64,000 nucleotides of DNA from Echinicola sp. 20G. Lineage in GTDB: Bacteria; Bacteroidota; Bacteroidia; Cytophagales; Cyclobacteriaceae. Made by a program: the position numbers and the translations under genes. Positions within the stretch are counted from its first letter, which is position 1. Each line of letters begins with the position of its first letter. The stretch lies in contig NZ_AP024154.1 in assembly GCF_015533855.1 (NCBI RefSeq), positions 2,114,501 through 2,178,500 of the forward strand. Direction: 5' to 3'. A model generated the notes under the pieces. The model made no database searches. It had not been told where the DNA came from and worked only from the letters and a program-made list of their open reading frames with translations. Below are positions 26,734 through 35,455 of this stretch, piece by piece.

Positions 26734-26761
26734 TTTAGGTTTAGGAAGTATTTCACCTAAA
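26734..26761. promoter_or_regulatory. Candidate AraR site upstream of GH43
   Basis: TTTAGGT (26734-26740) and ACCTAAA (26755-26761) form an inverted repeat with a 14-bp spacer, 10 bases upstream of the GH43 start codon. The right arm reads TTAGGTG on the minus strand, the same half-site as before the arabinose symporter. Confidence 0.4.
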
Positions 26762-26796
26762 ATACAAAAAAAAAGCAGGTAGTGTTTGAATTGAAG

Positions 26797-26835
26797 CGTC
26801 AAAAGGCGGCCTCTTAAGAAGGTCGCCTTTTGACG
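26797..26835 (-). terminator. Terminator after araA
   Basis: CGTCAAAAGGCG at the left pairs with CGCCTTTTGACG at the right, with further GGCC/GGTC pairing and a loop centred on CTTAAG, 21 bases after the araA stop. It is a long, stable hairpin. Confidence 0.75.
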
Positions 26836-26855
26836 TATTTATAGAAGCTTACCTA

Positions 26856-28358
26856 TTATTTTTCATTTAATAGATAATAGGAATCACTCCATTTTAGCTC
26901 ATTTTGGATGCCCCTGATGGTGGTATCTTTGTCAATGTTTACACTTTCTATACCTGCCATGGTGGCAAAATCATTGAGATGTTCTGAAGTCAAACTTTGA
27001 CTGAAACAAGTATGGTGGGCTCCTCCTGCCAAGATCCATGCAGCACAGCCAGTTTTCATATCAGGTAGTGGCTTCCACATCACTCTTGCCACAGGAAGTT
27101 TAGGAAGGTCTTTAAGAGGAGCAACTCCTTCTACATCATTTACAATCAACCTGAAGCGGTTGCCCATGTCCACGATGGAAGCATTTAATCCTGCTCCATC
27201 TATGCCATTAAATACCAACCTTACCGGGTCTTCTTTGCCACCAATTCCTAAAGGATGTACTTCGCAGGATGGTTTGCCTGCAGCTAAGGTAGGATCTACC
27301 TCCAACATATGTGATCCCAATACCAAACTGTTTTTTGGATCAAAATGATAAGTGTAATCTTCCATAAAGGCATTTCCACCTTTTAGGCCACTGCCTATTA
27401 CTTTCATGGCCCTCACCAAAGCGGCTGTTTTCCAATCTCCTTCTCCTGCATAGCCATAACCGTCAGCCATCAAACGTTGGGTTGCAATACCAGGCAGTTG
27501 CTTCATGCCATGAAGATCCTCAAAGGTGTTGGAGAAGCCTTTAAATCCACCTTCTTCCAGAAAGGTTCTCATACCAACTTCAATTTTAGCAGCGTCCAAA
27601 AGTGATTGTCTTTTGGCTCCACCGGACTTGAGGTCAGCAGTGAGGTTGTAGCTGGCTTCATATTCTTCAACTAGTGCTTTCAATTGAGCATCAGTGACTG
27701 CGTTAATCTTTTCAACCAAATCACCCACTGCATAGGTGTTGACGGAGAAACCAAATTTCAGCTCGGCCTCTACTTTGTCACCATCTGTTACTGCCACATA
27801 GCGCATGTTGTCCCCAAACCGGGCAAATTTAGCACCTTGCCAATCATGCCAACCACTGGCAGCCCTTGCCCATACATCTATTTGTTGGTGAACCTCTTCA
27901 TCTTTCCAGTGTCCTACAACTACCTTTCGGTTGATCTTCATGCGAGCGGTCATAAAGCCGAACTCACGGTCACCATGGGCACTTTGGTTCAGGTTCATGA
28001 AATCCATATCGATGGAGTTCCATGGAATATCCTGATTGTATTGTGTATGAAGGTGTAATAATGGTTTTTGAAGGATTTTTAAACCATTGATCCACATTTT
28101 AGCGGGAGAAAAAGTATGCATCCATGTTACCAGGCCAATGCAGTTTGGCGCTTGATTGGCTTCCTGTACAATGGCATATATTTCTTCTGTTGTTTTTACG
28201 ACAGGTTTAAATACCGTGCTTACGGCAATTTGGGGTGAATTGTTGAGTTCTTGAGCAATGATTTCAGCATGCTCAGCCACCTGACGGAGTGTTTCTTCTC
28301 CATAAAGGTGCTGGCTCCCGGTGATAAACCAAACCTCGTTTTCTTTTAAATTTTTCAT
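26856..28358 (-). CDS. araA: L-arabinose isomerase
   Basis: A 500-residue enzyme converting L-arabinose to L-ribulose. Recognisable features are [20 protein letters not shown] at the start, [38 protein letters not shown], the metal-site region [19 protein letters not shown] with Glu, and a C-terminal His pair region (GGAHHTCFS). Length is normal. It follows the symporter by 34 bases on the same strand, so the two are cotranscribed. The next enzymes, ribulokinase AraB and the epimerase AraD, are not in the window. Confidence 0.97.
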   Translation of the reverse strand: MKNLKENEVWFITGSQHLYGEETLRQVAEHAEIIAQELNNSPQIAVSTVFKPVVKTTEEIYAIVQEANQAPNCIGLVTWMHTFSPAKMWINGLKILQKPLLHLHTQYNQDIPWNSIDMDFMNLNQSAHGDREFGFMTARMKINRKVVVGHWKDEEVHQQIDVWARAASGWHDWQGAKFARFGDNMRYVAVTDGDKVEAELKFGFSVNTYAVGDLVEKINAVTDAQLKALVEEYEASYNLTADLKSGGAKRQSLLDAAKIEVGMRTFLEEGGFKGFSNTFEDLHGMKQLPGIATQRLMADGYGYAGEGDWKTAALVRAMKVIGSGLKGGNAFMEDYTYHFDPKNSLVLGSHMLEVDPTLAAGKPSCEVHPLGIGGKEDPVRLVFNGIDGAGLNASIVDMGNRFRLIVNDVEGVAPLKDLPKLPVARVMWKPLPDMKTGCAAWILAGGAHHTCFSQSLTSEHLNDFATMAGIESVNIDKDTTIRGIQNELKWSDSYYLLNEK

Positions 28359-28392
28359 ATCTCTTTCTAATTATTCTTTCTCAAAGTTGTGC

Positions 28393-30267
28393 TTACATCC
28401 AGAAGAAGTAGTAAAGCAATCCGACGATTAATGTTATACCGGCTGCACCAAGGTTAAAAGGGGTGGTGGTCTTGAACAAAGCTGGATCTACATTAAATGA
28501 TTTTGGATCTGCAGTTTCCATTTTGACATTCGTATACAAGATTACTCCGAGCATTACAAATAAGACTGCCAACATAAAGATAGCTTCAATGCCCAAATAA
28601 GCGTAGCTATTGAATAAACCGAAGCCAATGGCAGCACAAACGATACCTAAAATGATAAAGAAGTAACTTGAAGCTACCGTCTTAGCGGCTTGTTTCCCTG
28701 ATTTGTGGTCAGGATTAATAAAGCTCTTTTTCTCGGAGAAACTGATCAAAGAGGCGATAAAGCAAAGAATTATAAATACATAGCCCATTCTAAGGATGAA
28801 AGGCATTTCTGGATAAAAGACTTTAAAGACAATACCTGCAGGTATGGTTGCTATGGCTGTCCAAAGGGCTGCATTGGCTGTAGCTTGTCGCCAAAGTAGT
28901 CCCATGCCAAAAACAACTACCACGCCAGGATATATATAGCCGGTGTATTCTTGGATGTATTGGAATACCTGGTCTAAAGAAGCAAGCTGAGGTGCTACCA
29001 ACATAGCAATGAGCAATGCTACAACAGCTACGATTCTGCCTGTTCTTACCAATTCATGGTTGTTGGCCTTGGGCTTAAAATAAACCTTATAAATATCCAT
29101 GGTAAAAATGGTCGAGGTACTGTTGATCATGGAGGCCAAGGAAGAGACAATGGCAGCTGCTAGGGCGGCAAAAGCCAAACCTCTTATTCCATTGGGGATA
29201 AAATTCCTTAAGAGCCATGGATAGGCTTCATCCGATTTTTGGATAGTACCAATGTGCTCAATTGGAAGGTTCAGAATTGTAGATAATTGTTCAGGGGTAT
29301 AATCATTGATCAGCACATAAGCTGCAATGCCAGGAATGACTACAATTATAGGCATAAGAAGCTTTAGGTAACCTGCAAATAACAAACCTTTTTTAGCTTC
29401 ATCTATACTTTTGGCAGCAAGGCCTTTTTGGATAATGTACTGGTTGAAGCCCCAGTAACCAAGGTTTGTAAGCCACATACCTCCAAGAATAACAGCAAGT
29501 CCGGGAAGGTCTTGGAAAGCATCTCGGCTTCCCCCGACGCCATCAGGTACCATGACTCTACCCTGGGGCATGATCATGACAAAGTGGTCTTTGGCATCTC
29601 GATACAAGTTGCCAATACCCGCAATGACACCATCTCCCATACCTACAGCATCTAATGCCAGAAATGTAGTAATCAAACCGCCTGCTACAAGAATCACCAC
29701 TTGAACCACATCTGTCCAAGCCACCGCTTCCAGACCTCCGTAAATAGAATAGATACCTGAGAATATCAATAGCCCGATAATACCATATTGCAAGGGGATT
29801 CCCATGATTTTGTCCAAAGCCAATGCCCCTAGATAACTTACTGAAGTCAGGTTTACGAATACATATACTAGAAGCCAAAAGACAGCAAATGCTGTACTTA
29901 CACCCTTGTTGAATCTTTCGCTCAGAAACTGAGGCATGGTGTAAACCCCATGCTGAAGGAAGATAGGGAGGAAGTATTTGGCAACGATAATGAGTGCAAT
30001 ACCAGCTATCCATTCATAGGCTGATATTCCAAGGCCAATGGCAAAGCCCGAACCCGAAGTGCCGATGAAATGTTCTGCGGAAATGTTGGCTGCGATAAGC
30101 GAGGCGCCCACGGCCCACCAAGTGAGTGATTTGTCAGCCAGAAAGTATTCCTGAGCTGTTTTTTCCAAACCTTTTTTTGATCTGGAAACCCATAAGCCTA
30201 CAGAAACAATGGCTATGGCGTAGAGTATGAAAATAACATAATCTAAAGTAGAAAAACCTGCAGTCAT
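28393..30267 (-). CDS. SSS-family sodium/sugar symporter (arabinose block)
   Basis: A 624-residue inner-membrane transporter of the solute:sodium symporter family. It shares long stretches with the symporter at 19741, for example WWAVGASLIAANISAEHFIG, YGGLEAVAWTDVVQ and AALAAAIVSSLASMINSTST. The C-terminus is about 75 residues longer, with two extra hydrophobic spans. It sits 34 bases before araA and downstream of araR, so L-arabinose uptake with Na+ is the likely role. Candidate AraR half-sites lie in its promoter region. Confidence 0.92.
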   Translation of the reverse strand: MTAGFSTLDYVIFILYAIAIVSVGLWVSRSKKGLEKTAQEYFLADKSLTWWAVGASLIAANISAEHFIGTSGSGFAIGLGISAYEWIAGIALIIVAKYFLPIFLQHGVYTMPQFLSERFNKGVSTAFAVFWLLVYVFVNLTSVSYLGALALDKIMGIPLQYGIIGLLIFSGIYSIYGGLEAVAWTDVVQVVILVAGGLITTFLALDAVGMGDGVIAGIGNLYRDAKDHFVMIMPQGRVMVPDGVGGSRDAFQDLPGLAVILGGMWLTNLGYWGFNQYIIQKGLAAKSIDEAKKGLLFAGYLKLLMPIIVVIPGIAAYVLINDYTPEQLSTILNLPIEHIGTIQKSDEAYPWLLRNFIPNGIRGLAFAALAAAIVSSLASMINSTSTIFTMDIYKVYFKPKANNHELVRTGRIVAVVALLIAMLVAPQLASLDQVFQYIQEYTGYIYPGVVVVFGMGLLWRQATANAALWTAIATIPAGIVFKVFYPEMPFILRMGYVFIILCFIASLISFSEKKSFINPDHKSGKQAAKTVASSYFFIILGIVCAAIGFGLFNSYAYLGIEAIFMLAVLFVMLGVILYTNVKMETADPKSFNVDPALFKTTTPFNLGAAGITLIVGLLYYFFWM

Positions 30268-30289
30268 GATATGATATTGAGGGTTTATG

Positions 30290-30351
30290 TTAGGTGTATT
30301 GCCGGAGCAATTCCAATATAAATTTTATTTAAGTGTCATATTTACACCTAA
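30290..30351. promoter_or_regulatory. Candidate AraR operator before the symporter-araA operon
   Basis: TTAGGTGTA (30290-30298) and its exact reverse complement TACACCTAA (30343-30351) are 44 bp apart in the 115-bp gap between araR and the symporter. A second partial palindrome, AAGTGT-N7-ACACCT (30331-30349), overlaps the right arm. Confidence 0.5.
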
Positions 30352-30382
30352 AAAATCAGAAAAAAAAATAATGAGCAAAAAA

Positions 30383-31096
30383 TTACTCATTAACACCGGG
30401 CATTTCATTTCGAGGGATGAAATTCAAAACGGTTTGAAATTGATCTTTATAGGTGGACTCATTAATGCTGTAATAGAATGCACCCTTTTTCGAACTGGTT
30501 TTGTCCTTATCGTTTTCCTTGATCAACATATTGGTGGAGAGTACTTTTCTAGTAAAGTTTCTCTTATCAATTTTAGTTTCGTACAAACTTTCATACATAG
30601 CTTGTAAGTGGGGAAGGGTAAACTTCTTGGGTAGCAACTCAAACAAGATAGGGTGAAGGGCTGCTTTGTACCTGAGCCTTGTTTTGGCCATTTCTACCAT
30701 TTCTTCATGGTCAAAAATAAGGTGGGGCAATTCATTCATGCTGAACCAGTGAGCATGGAATGTATCGCTGATCTGTTTTTCATACTTATGAATATCGATC
30801 AAGGCAACATAGGCCACGGCAATGGTTCTTTCTACAGGATCACGATCAGGTCTGCTAAAAGTATGCATTTGTTCCATGTAGACATCTTCCAGGCCGGTCA
30901 GCTGTTTAAGAATTCTGTTGGCAGCATCATCAAGTGATTCTGTAGGCTGAAGGAACCCTCCCATAAGACTCCATTTTTCCTTTTCTGGTGCAAAGCCTCT
31001 TTGTATTAAAAGTAGCTTGTAATCTGAACCATCAAAGCCGAAAATAATACAATCAATGGCTGTAAGAATCCTGGTTTGATTAGAATATTTGATCAT
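30383..31096 (-). CDS. araR: Nudix-like (NrtR family) arabinose regulator AraR
   Basis: A 237-residue protein with an N-terminal Nudix fold (about 8-140) and a C-terminal winged helix (about 150-230, FTLPHLQAMYESLYETKIDKRNFTRKV region). The Nudix box is degenerate: after GFLQPTE (Glu53) the catalytic REUXEEXG becomes RILKQLTG, with Gln65 and Leu66 in place of the two metal-binding Glu residues, so hydrolysis is unlikely. In Bacteroides thetaiotaomicron a protein of this type, AraR, is an L-arabinose-responsive repressor. The position upstream of a symporter and araA supports the same role here. Confidence 0.85.
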   Translation of the reverse strand: MIKYSNQTRILTAIDCIIFGFDGSDYKLLLIQRGFAPEKEKWSLMGGFLQPTESLDDAANRILKQLTGLEDVYMEQMHTFSRPDRDPVERTIAVAYVALIDIHKYEKQISDTFHAHWFSMNELPHLIFDHEEMVEMAKTRLRYKAALHPILFELLPKKFTLPHLQAMYESLYETKIDKRNFTRKVLSTNMLIKENDKDKTSSKKGAFYYSINESTYKDQFQTVLNFIPRNEMPGVNE

Positions 31097-31290
31097 AGTT
31101 GTCGGAGTAATAAATCGTCTCTAATGGGCTAAAAAGCTGAATTGAATAGTAAGTGAATCATTAATTGATAGGATAGGAGTTTTAAAACTAAACGTTAATC
31201 TTCTTCTCGCTAAATCAATGGAGACGCTTGGGTTTTTTATTAATTGAAATATTGCTGTTTATACCTTATGCCTAAGTTAACAGTATAAGT

Positions 31291-31734
31291 TTAGTGTTCG
31301 TCGTTTACTTCAATCCAATAACCATTTGGGTCTTGGATATAGATTTGTTTAACGCCATCAGGGCGTATGTTGACCTTGCCCTTTTCTCCAGGCCAATCCT
31401 CAAATGAGATATTGTGGGCCCTTAGCTTTTCGATAAAGCTATCCAAGTCGGCCATGCTAAAGCAAAGGTGGTTGATTTTATTGATAGTAGGAGCTGTCCA
31501 AGGAAGTTGTTCTATCAAGTGAAGTTGTCCGCCGCCTATGTCGTACCAAGTGTGCCGTCCATCTTTAAAAGGTTCTTCTATTTCTGTTAAGCCTAAGAAA
31601 TTGCCGTAAAAATCAGAACTCGCCTTTAAGTCTTCTACATAGACAGCTATGTGGTTTAGTTTGGTTTGACTATAGGCACTCATGCAAATACTTGATAATA
31701 ATAAAATGGAGAGAAAGGCTAACAGGTTTTTCAT
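31291..31734 (-). CDS. Exported VOC (glyoxalase-fold) protein
   Basis: A 147-residue protein with a signal peptide (about 1-22, ending SAYSQ) followed by one vicinal-oxygen-chelate domain. Family marks are LNHIAVYVEDLKASSDFYGNFLGL, the central GGGQLHLIEQ, INHLCFSMADLDSF and the terminal IYIQDPNGYWIEVND. The His and Glu of these segments would bind a metal. An exported single-domain VOC protein might act as a dioxygenase, isomerase or binding protein; the substrate cannot be told. It is on the same strand as the S41 protease but separated from it by a terminator. Confidence 0.85.
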   Translation of the reverse strand: MKNLLAFLSILLLSSICMSAYSQTKLNHIAVYVEDLKASSDFYGNFLGLTEIEEPFKDGRHTWYDIGGGQLHLIEQLPWTAPTINKINHLCFSMADLDSFIEKLRAHNISFEDWPGEKGKVNIRPDGVKQIYIQDPNGYWIEVNDEH

Positions 31735-31784
31735 TGTTCTTGATAAGGTTGTAGTGGATTCAAGTAAGCAATTTAAATAAAAAA

Positions 31785-31815
31785 TAAAAAAAGCGGGTGG
31801 TTGCCCGCTTTTTTG
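31785..31815 (-). terminator. Terminator after the S41 protease gene
   Basis: The stem AAGCGGG / CCCGCTT is flanked by A and T runs, immediately after the protease stop at 31818 on the minus strand. Confidence 0.85.
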
Positions 31816-31817
31816 TG

Positions 31818-33494
31818 TTATTCAGACACTGCGTCTTGTTTGAAAGCTAGCTTTTCGGCTTCGTCAAATAGCTTTATACCTTGGAGATAAATTTCATTAA
31901 TGTCATTGATGACCTTATAGAATGCATTGTCATCATAAATATTTCTTCCCATATGGGCTTTAAGTAGGATCTTTAAATAGGCTTTTGATTTTTCAAAAGC
32001 TTTCTTATCAAATTTCACCTTATTTTTTTCTCCAATAGCGATGACTTCTTGAAGCATTTTATCGGAAACCTCAAAGTCATTGTAATAGGTCTCAAAGGAC
32101 ATGTTTTCAAACTTCTTCTTATTATCTTCCAAGTAGTCCAAGATAAATTCCCTGTGGGTATCTGTTCCAAATAGCCTATTGACATAGGCACTGGTCATGG
32201 TTGTGTCCATTGGAACAAAATAATCCGGCATGATTCCTCCGCCACCATAAACAGTTCTTCCTTTGGTGGTTTGGTATTTCAGGGAATCATTGAAATGAAT
32301 ACTGTCGGCACTGAAGAACTCACCATGCTCAAATCGGTTGATCCAGTCCATGCTGTATTCATCTGGGTTGTCACCATAAGGCTTTTGAATAGATCTGCCA
32401 GATGGCGTGTAATACCTTGCAATGGTCAATCTCAATTCCGCACCATCGGAAAGGTCAATTGGCATTTGAACCAATCCCTTACCAAACGATCTTCGCCCTA
32501 CAATCAAAGCCCTGTCATTATCCTGAAGTGCTCCGGAAACAATCTCTGATGCGGAAGCACTACCTTCATTGATCAAAACAACCACTGATCCATCTTCAAA
32601 CACACCAGGCCTCATGGCATAAGCCTTTTGGTTGTAGCGATTGACTTTCCCTTTTTGGGAAACTATTAATGCATTGTCTGCTAGGATTTCATCTGCAATG
32701 TTGATGGCAGCTCCCATGTAACCACCTGGGTTACCTTGTAGGTCAAGTACCAGTTTGGTCATGCCTTCCGCTTTCAGGTCTTCCAATGACTGTTTGAATT
32801 CGTCATAGGTGGTAGCGGCGAAACGGGTGATCTTGATATATCCCGTGTCATCATTGATCATGTACGATGCATTGATGCTGTATTGTGGGATTTTATCTCG
32901 GGTAATGGCAAAGTCCAAAAGGTCCGCTTGATGTTTTCTTTTGATAGCCACATTCACCACACTTCCTTTAGGACCTCTCAAAAGGTCAAAGACATCTCTA
33001 TTGGTCACGCCGGTTCCGGCCACGGTTTCACCATCTACTTTGATGATCTGGTCACCAGACTGTATCCCTAGTTTCTCAGAGGGACCTCCGGTCAAAGGCG
33101 CCACGACATAGATAGTGTCTCTTAGAATTCCGAATTCCACGCCAATTCCATCAAACTCTCCATCCAGTTGTGATTGGGCCAATTCTGCATCCTTGGCAGG
33201 AATATAGCTGGAGTGAGGGTCCAGTTCCTCTAGCATTTTTTCAATGCCGTGTTCTACCAATTCGGTGGTGTTGACAGTGTCCACATAATCTCTGTCAATA
33301 TAAGTAATGATTTCCTGCAACTTGTACAAAGCCGCTTTCAGATCATTGTGGTCAGTTTTAGGTTCGGCAAAAGTAGCTCCTATCCAAATGCCAGCAGAAA
33401 TAGCCAAGGCCAGAATGATAGGAAGTCTAATTTGTGCTTTGGTGTTTTTGGTCGGTTCTTTCTCGGAACCTAAAGTCTTTCTTTCTTCGCTCAC
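31818..33494 (-). CDS. S41-family C-terminal processing protease
   Basis: A 558-residue periplasmic serine protease of the Prc/CtpA type. After a cytoplasmic start there is one signal-anchor span (about 22-42, LPIILALAISAGIWIGATFA), then a helical segment, a PDZ domain (about 95-185, with GDQIIKVDGETV) and the catalytic domain. The nucleophile is the first Ser after Gly in EGSASASEIVSGALQD, and the general base Lys lies in FGKGLVQ. The C-terminal region (about 430-550) is helical and typical of Bacteroidota CTPs. It degrades or trims envelope proteins. A TAnnTTTG box lies 52 bases upstream. It is divergent from the RIC-type gene. Confidence 0.93.
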   Translation of the reverse strand: MSEERKTLGSEKEPTKNTKAQIRLPIILALAISAGIWIGATFAEPKTDHNDLKAALYKLQEIITYIDRDYVDTVNTTELVEHGIEKMLEELDPHSSYIPAKDAELAQSQLDGEFDGIGVEFGILRDTIYVVAPLTGGPSEKLGIQSGDQIIKVDGETVAGTGVTNRDVFDLLRGPKGSVVNVAIKRKHQADLLDFAITRDKIPQYSINASYMINDDTGYIKITRFAATTYDEFKQSLEDLKAEGMTKLVLDLQGNPGGYMGAAINIADEILADNALIVSQKGKVNRYNQKAYAMRPGVFEDGSVVVLINEGSASASEIVSGALQDNDRALIVGRRSFGKGLVQMPIDLSDGAELRLTIARYYTPSGRSIQKPYGDNPDEYSMDWINRFEHGEFFSADSIHFNDSLKYQTTKGRTVYGGGGIMPDYFVPMDTTMTSAYVNRLFGTDTHREFILDYLEDNKKKFENMSFETYYNDFEVSDKMLQEVIAIGEKNKVKFDKKAFEKSKAYLKILLKAHMGRNIYDDNAFYKVINDINEIYLQGIKLFDEAEKLAFKQDAVSE

Positions 33495-33545
33495 GATGTC
33501 CTCATTTTATGATTACTAGATTAGAGTAAGATCAATATTAATCTT

Positions 33546-33553
33546 CAAATATA
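33546..33553 (-). promoter_or_regulatory. -7 promoter box for the S41 protease gene
   Basis: On the minus strand this reads TATATTTG, an exact TAnnTTTG match, 52 bases upstream of the start codon. Confidence 0.5.
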
Positions 33554-33646
33554 CAATTTAACATGATTTTCCACTATTTCGTTTTTATAAACGTAATAAA
33601 ATCAATTTCGGTGACTGATAAGCTCAAATTTTAACCGAAAAAATTT

Positions 33647-33654
33647 TACTTTTG
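33647..33654 (+). promoter_or_regulatory. -7 promoter box abutting the RIC-type gene
   Basis: TACTTTTG matches TAnnTTTG and ends only 5 bases before the ATG at 33660. If used, transcription would begin at or next to the start codon, giving a leaderless mRNA. Confidence 0.4.
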
Positions 33655-33659
33655 CTTAC

Positions 33660-34418
33660 ATGCCAAATCTTCCAAACATACAGAAACGCTCAATTGGAGA
33701 ACTTGTAAAGGAAAACTATGTTTTCGCGGGTGTGCTGCATTATTTTGGAATTAGCTTTTATCGTTATGAGCAGCAGTCTTTGGAGGAAGTTTGCAAGGCT
33801 TTTAAAATCAACCCTCGACAGCTGATCAATGAATTGGAAGCATGGGCTTGGAGAAAGGAGCCGAGCAAAGAGGAACTTTACTTACATCCCATTGAGGTAT
33901 TGGTGGAGTATCTCAAAAATAAGCACCATTTCTTTTTGAGACATGAGCTGCCTTTTCTCTCCAATATGATTGAAGGAATTTCCACAAATGATCAATATAC
34001 TAGCCTTTTGGGAGATATGAGGTTGATGTTTCCCCTTTTTGTGGATGACTTTATCCACCATATCCATGAAGAGGAGAATACGCTTTTTAATCGTATCAAA
34101 ACGCTTCAGGAAATTGAAAGTAACCGGTTTAGGCTGGAGGAAGCTTTAAAGGTTTTGGGGCATTCACCCATTGCAGATTTGGCAGAAGAACATGAGGTGC
34201 ACGATGACGAAATGGAAGGTATCCGAAAATTGACCAATGGTTACCAATTGGATCAAGCTGCTCCAACTGCGATCAAAGTGCTTTACCATGAATTACAGAA
34301 TTTTGAAAAAGAGCTGATCATTCATGCCACCATTGAGAATGAACTTTTGTTTCCAAAAGCTGTTGAGTTGGAGAAAGAGGTGAAAAGGAAGATAATCAGC
34401 AAAATAAGATTGAATTAG
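33660..34418 (+). CDS. RIC/YtfE-like di-iron protein with altered ScdA N-domain
   Basis: A 252-residue protein resembling iron-sulfur-cluster repair proteins (YtfE, ScdA, NorA). The N-terminal ScdA_N-like segment (about 10-55) contains SIGELVKENYVFAGVLHYFGISFYRYEQQSLEE. In typical members the sequence after the GI.F position is CCGG-like, whereas here it is YRYE, so the Cys pair is missing. The hemerythrin-like four-helix domain (about 75-245) retains metal-ligand candidates in HHFFLRHELPFL, FIHHIHEEENTLF, EEHEVHDDEM and IIHATIENELLFP. It overlaps no gene and abuts yqgF directly. It may protect from or sense NO or oxygen, but the usual repair chemistry is uncertain without the cysteines. Confidence 0.8.
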   Translation: MPNLPNIQKRSIGELVKENYVFAGVLHYFGISFYRYEQQSLEEVCKAFKINPRQLINELEAWAWRKEPSKEELYLHPIEVLVEYLKNKHHFFLRHELPFLSNMIEGISTNDQYTSLLGDMRLMFPLFVDDFIHHIHEEENTLFNRIKTLQEIESNRFRLEEALKVLGHSPIADLAEEHEVHDDEMEGIRKLTNGYQLDQAAPTAIKVLYHELQNFEKELIIHATIENELLFPKAVELEKEVKRKIISKIRLN

Positions 34419-34832
34419 ATGGGAAGGATTTTAGCCATTGACTTGGGAACAAAAAGAACTGGCATTGCCGTTACGGACATACTGAAGATTACAGCCAATC
34501 CACTTGAAACCATCAGGACAATGGACTTGGACAAATTCCTAAAGGATTATTTTGCCAAGGAAGAGGTGGAAGCCATTGTGGTCGGCTTTCCTAAGTCCAT
34601 GGACGGTAGTGACACCAATATGACCCAACCAACGATCAAGTTAAAAGAAAAATTGGCCGCGCAATATGCGGACAAGAAGGTGGTGTTGGTCGATGAGCGA
34701 TTCACTTCCAAGCTGGCCATGCAGAGCATGATCACCATGGGCAGCAAAAAGAAAGACAGAAAAGAAAAGGCCGGAAATCTGGACAAGATCAGCGCGGCAA
34801 TTATATTACAAACCTATTTAGAGCAAATATGA
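34419..34832 (+). CDS. yqgF: YqgF/RuvX-type Holliday junction resolvase-like protein
   Basis: A 137-residue RNase H-fold protein. The N-terminal GRILAIDLGTKRTGIAVTD carries the first catalytic Asp, VVGFPKSMDGSD is the central motif, VVLVDERFTSKLA the next acidic site, and the last is in NLDKISAAIILQTYLE. It acts in 16S rRNA 5'-end maturation in E. coli and is related to Holliday junction resolvases. Its ATG directly follows the stop of the RIC-type gene and its stop overlaps the def start (ATGA), so the three genes form one operon. Confidence 0.93.
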   Translation: MGRILAIDLGTKRTGIAVTDILKITANPLETIRTMDLDKFLKDYFAKEEVEAIVVGFPKSMDGSDTNMTQPTIKLKEKLAAQYADKKVVLVDERFTSKLAMQSMITMGSKKKDRKEKAGNLDKISAAIILQTYLEQI

Positions 34833-35383
34833 TATATCCGATAGTAGCATACGGAAATCCGATATTGAAGAGAGAAGCAGAAGAAATCAACGAAGGAGAA
34901 GATATTAATGGCTTGATCTCGGATATGTATGACACCATGGATCATGCAAGTGGCGTGGGCCTTGCTGCCCCCCAAATCAACAAAGGCATTAGGCTTTTTG
35001 TGATTGACAGTACCTTGATGCTGGATGAAGACAGTGAGGAGAAAGGCATCAGAAGAGCTTTTATCAACCCAATTATATTGGATGAGTATGGCGATGACTA
35101 TGGCTTCGAAGAAGGTTGTTTGAGCATACCTGATGTAAGGGCAGAAGTCATTCGCCCAGAGAAATTGACCATCGAATATTTTGATGAAAACTGGAACCTG
35201 AAAGAAGAAGAGTTTTCCGGGATGACTGCCAGGGTTATACAACATGAGTATGACCATCTGGAAGGGATACTTTTTGTGGATTATCTGAAAGGCTTAAAAA
35301 AGAGAATGGTCAAGAGTAAATTGATAGATGTCAGCAAAGGTAAAATACCTACTGACTATAGGATGGTTTATCCTGTTAAATAA
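34829..35383 (+). CDS. def: Peptide deformylase
   Basis: A 184-residue metalloenzyme removing the formyl group from new proteins. All three motifs are present: GVGLAAPQI, EEGCLSIP with metal ligand Cys, and QHEYDHLEG with the two His ligands and catalytic Glu. Length is normal. It starts 4 bases inside yqgF (ATGA overlap), indicating translational coupling, and is followed by a terminator hairpin. Confidence 0.97.
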   Translation: MIYPIVAYGNPILKREAEEINEGEDINGLISDMYDTMDHASGVGLAAPQINKGIRLFVIDSTLMLDEDSEEKGIRRAFINPIILDEYGDDYGFEEGCLSIPDVRAEVIRPEKLTIEYFDENWNLKEEEFSGMTARVIQHEYDHLEGILFVDYLKGLKKRMVKSKLIDVSKGKIPTDYRMVYPVK

Positions 35384-35404
35384 AATTTGTAAAACGATAT
35401 ATTG

Positions 35405-35439
35405 AAAGTTGATTGGGGCTGTTCCTGATCAACTTTTTT
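35405..35439 (+). terminator. Terminator after def
   Basis: AAAGTTGAT (35405-35413) pairs with ATCAACTTT (35428-35436), followed by further Ts. It ends the RIC-yqgF-def operon. Confidence 0.75.
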
Positions 35440-35455
35440 GTTAAAGTCAAAATTG

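Noticed and set aside
29558..30013. 151-codon frame inside the symporter gene, and similar frames at 27684-28058 and 35549-36097
   Set aside because: Each lies inside a well-supported gene in another frame and shows no coherent domain or signal of its own.
30287..30607. 106-codon plus-strand frame overlapping the araR gene
   Set aside because: It covers the 3' part of araR and the operator region; the sequence has no domain pattern, whereas araR is clear on the other strand.
30383..31096. Catalytic Nudix hydrolase
   Set aside because: The Nudix box lacks the key Glu pair and a winged-helix C-terminus is present, so a regulator is much more likely.
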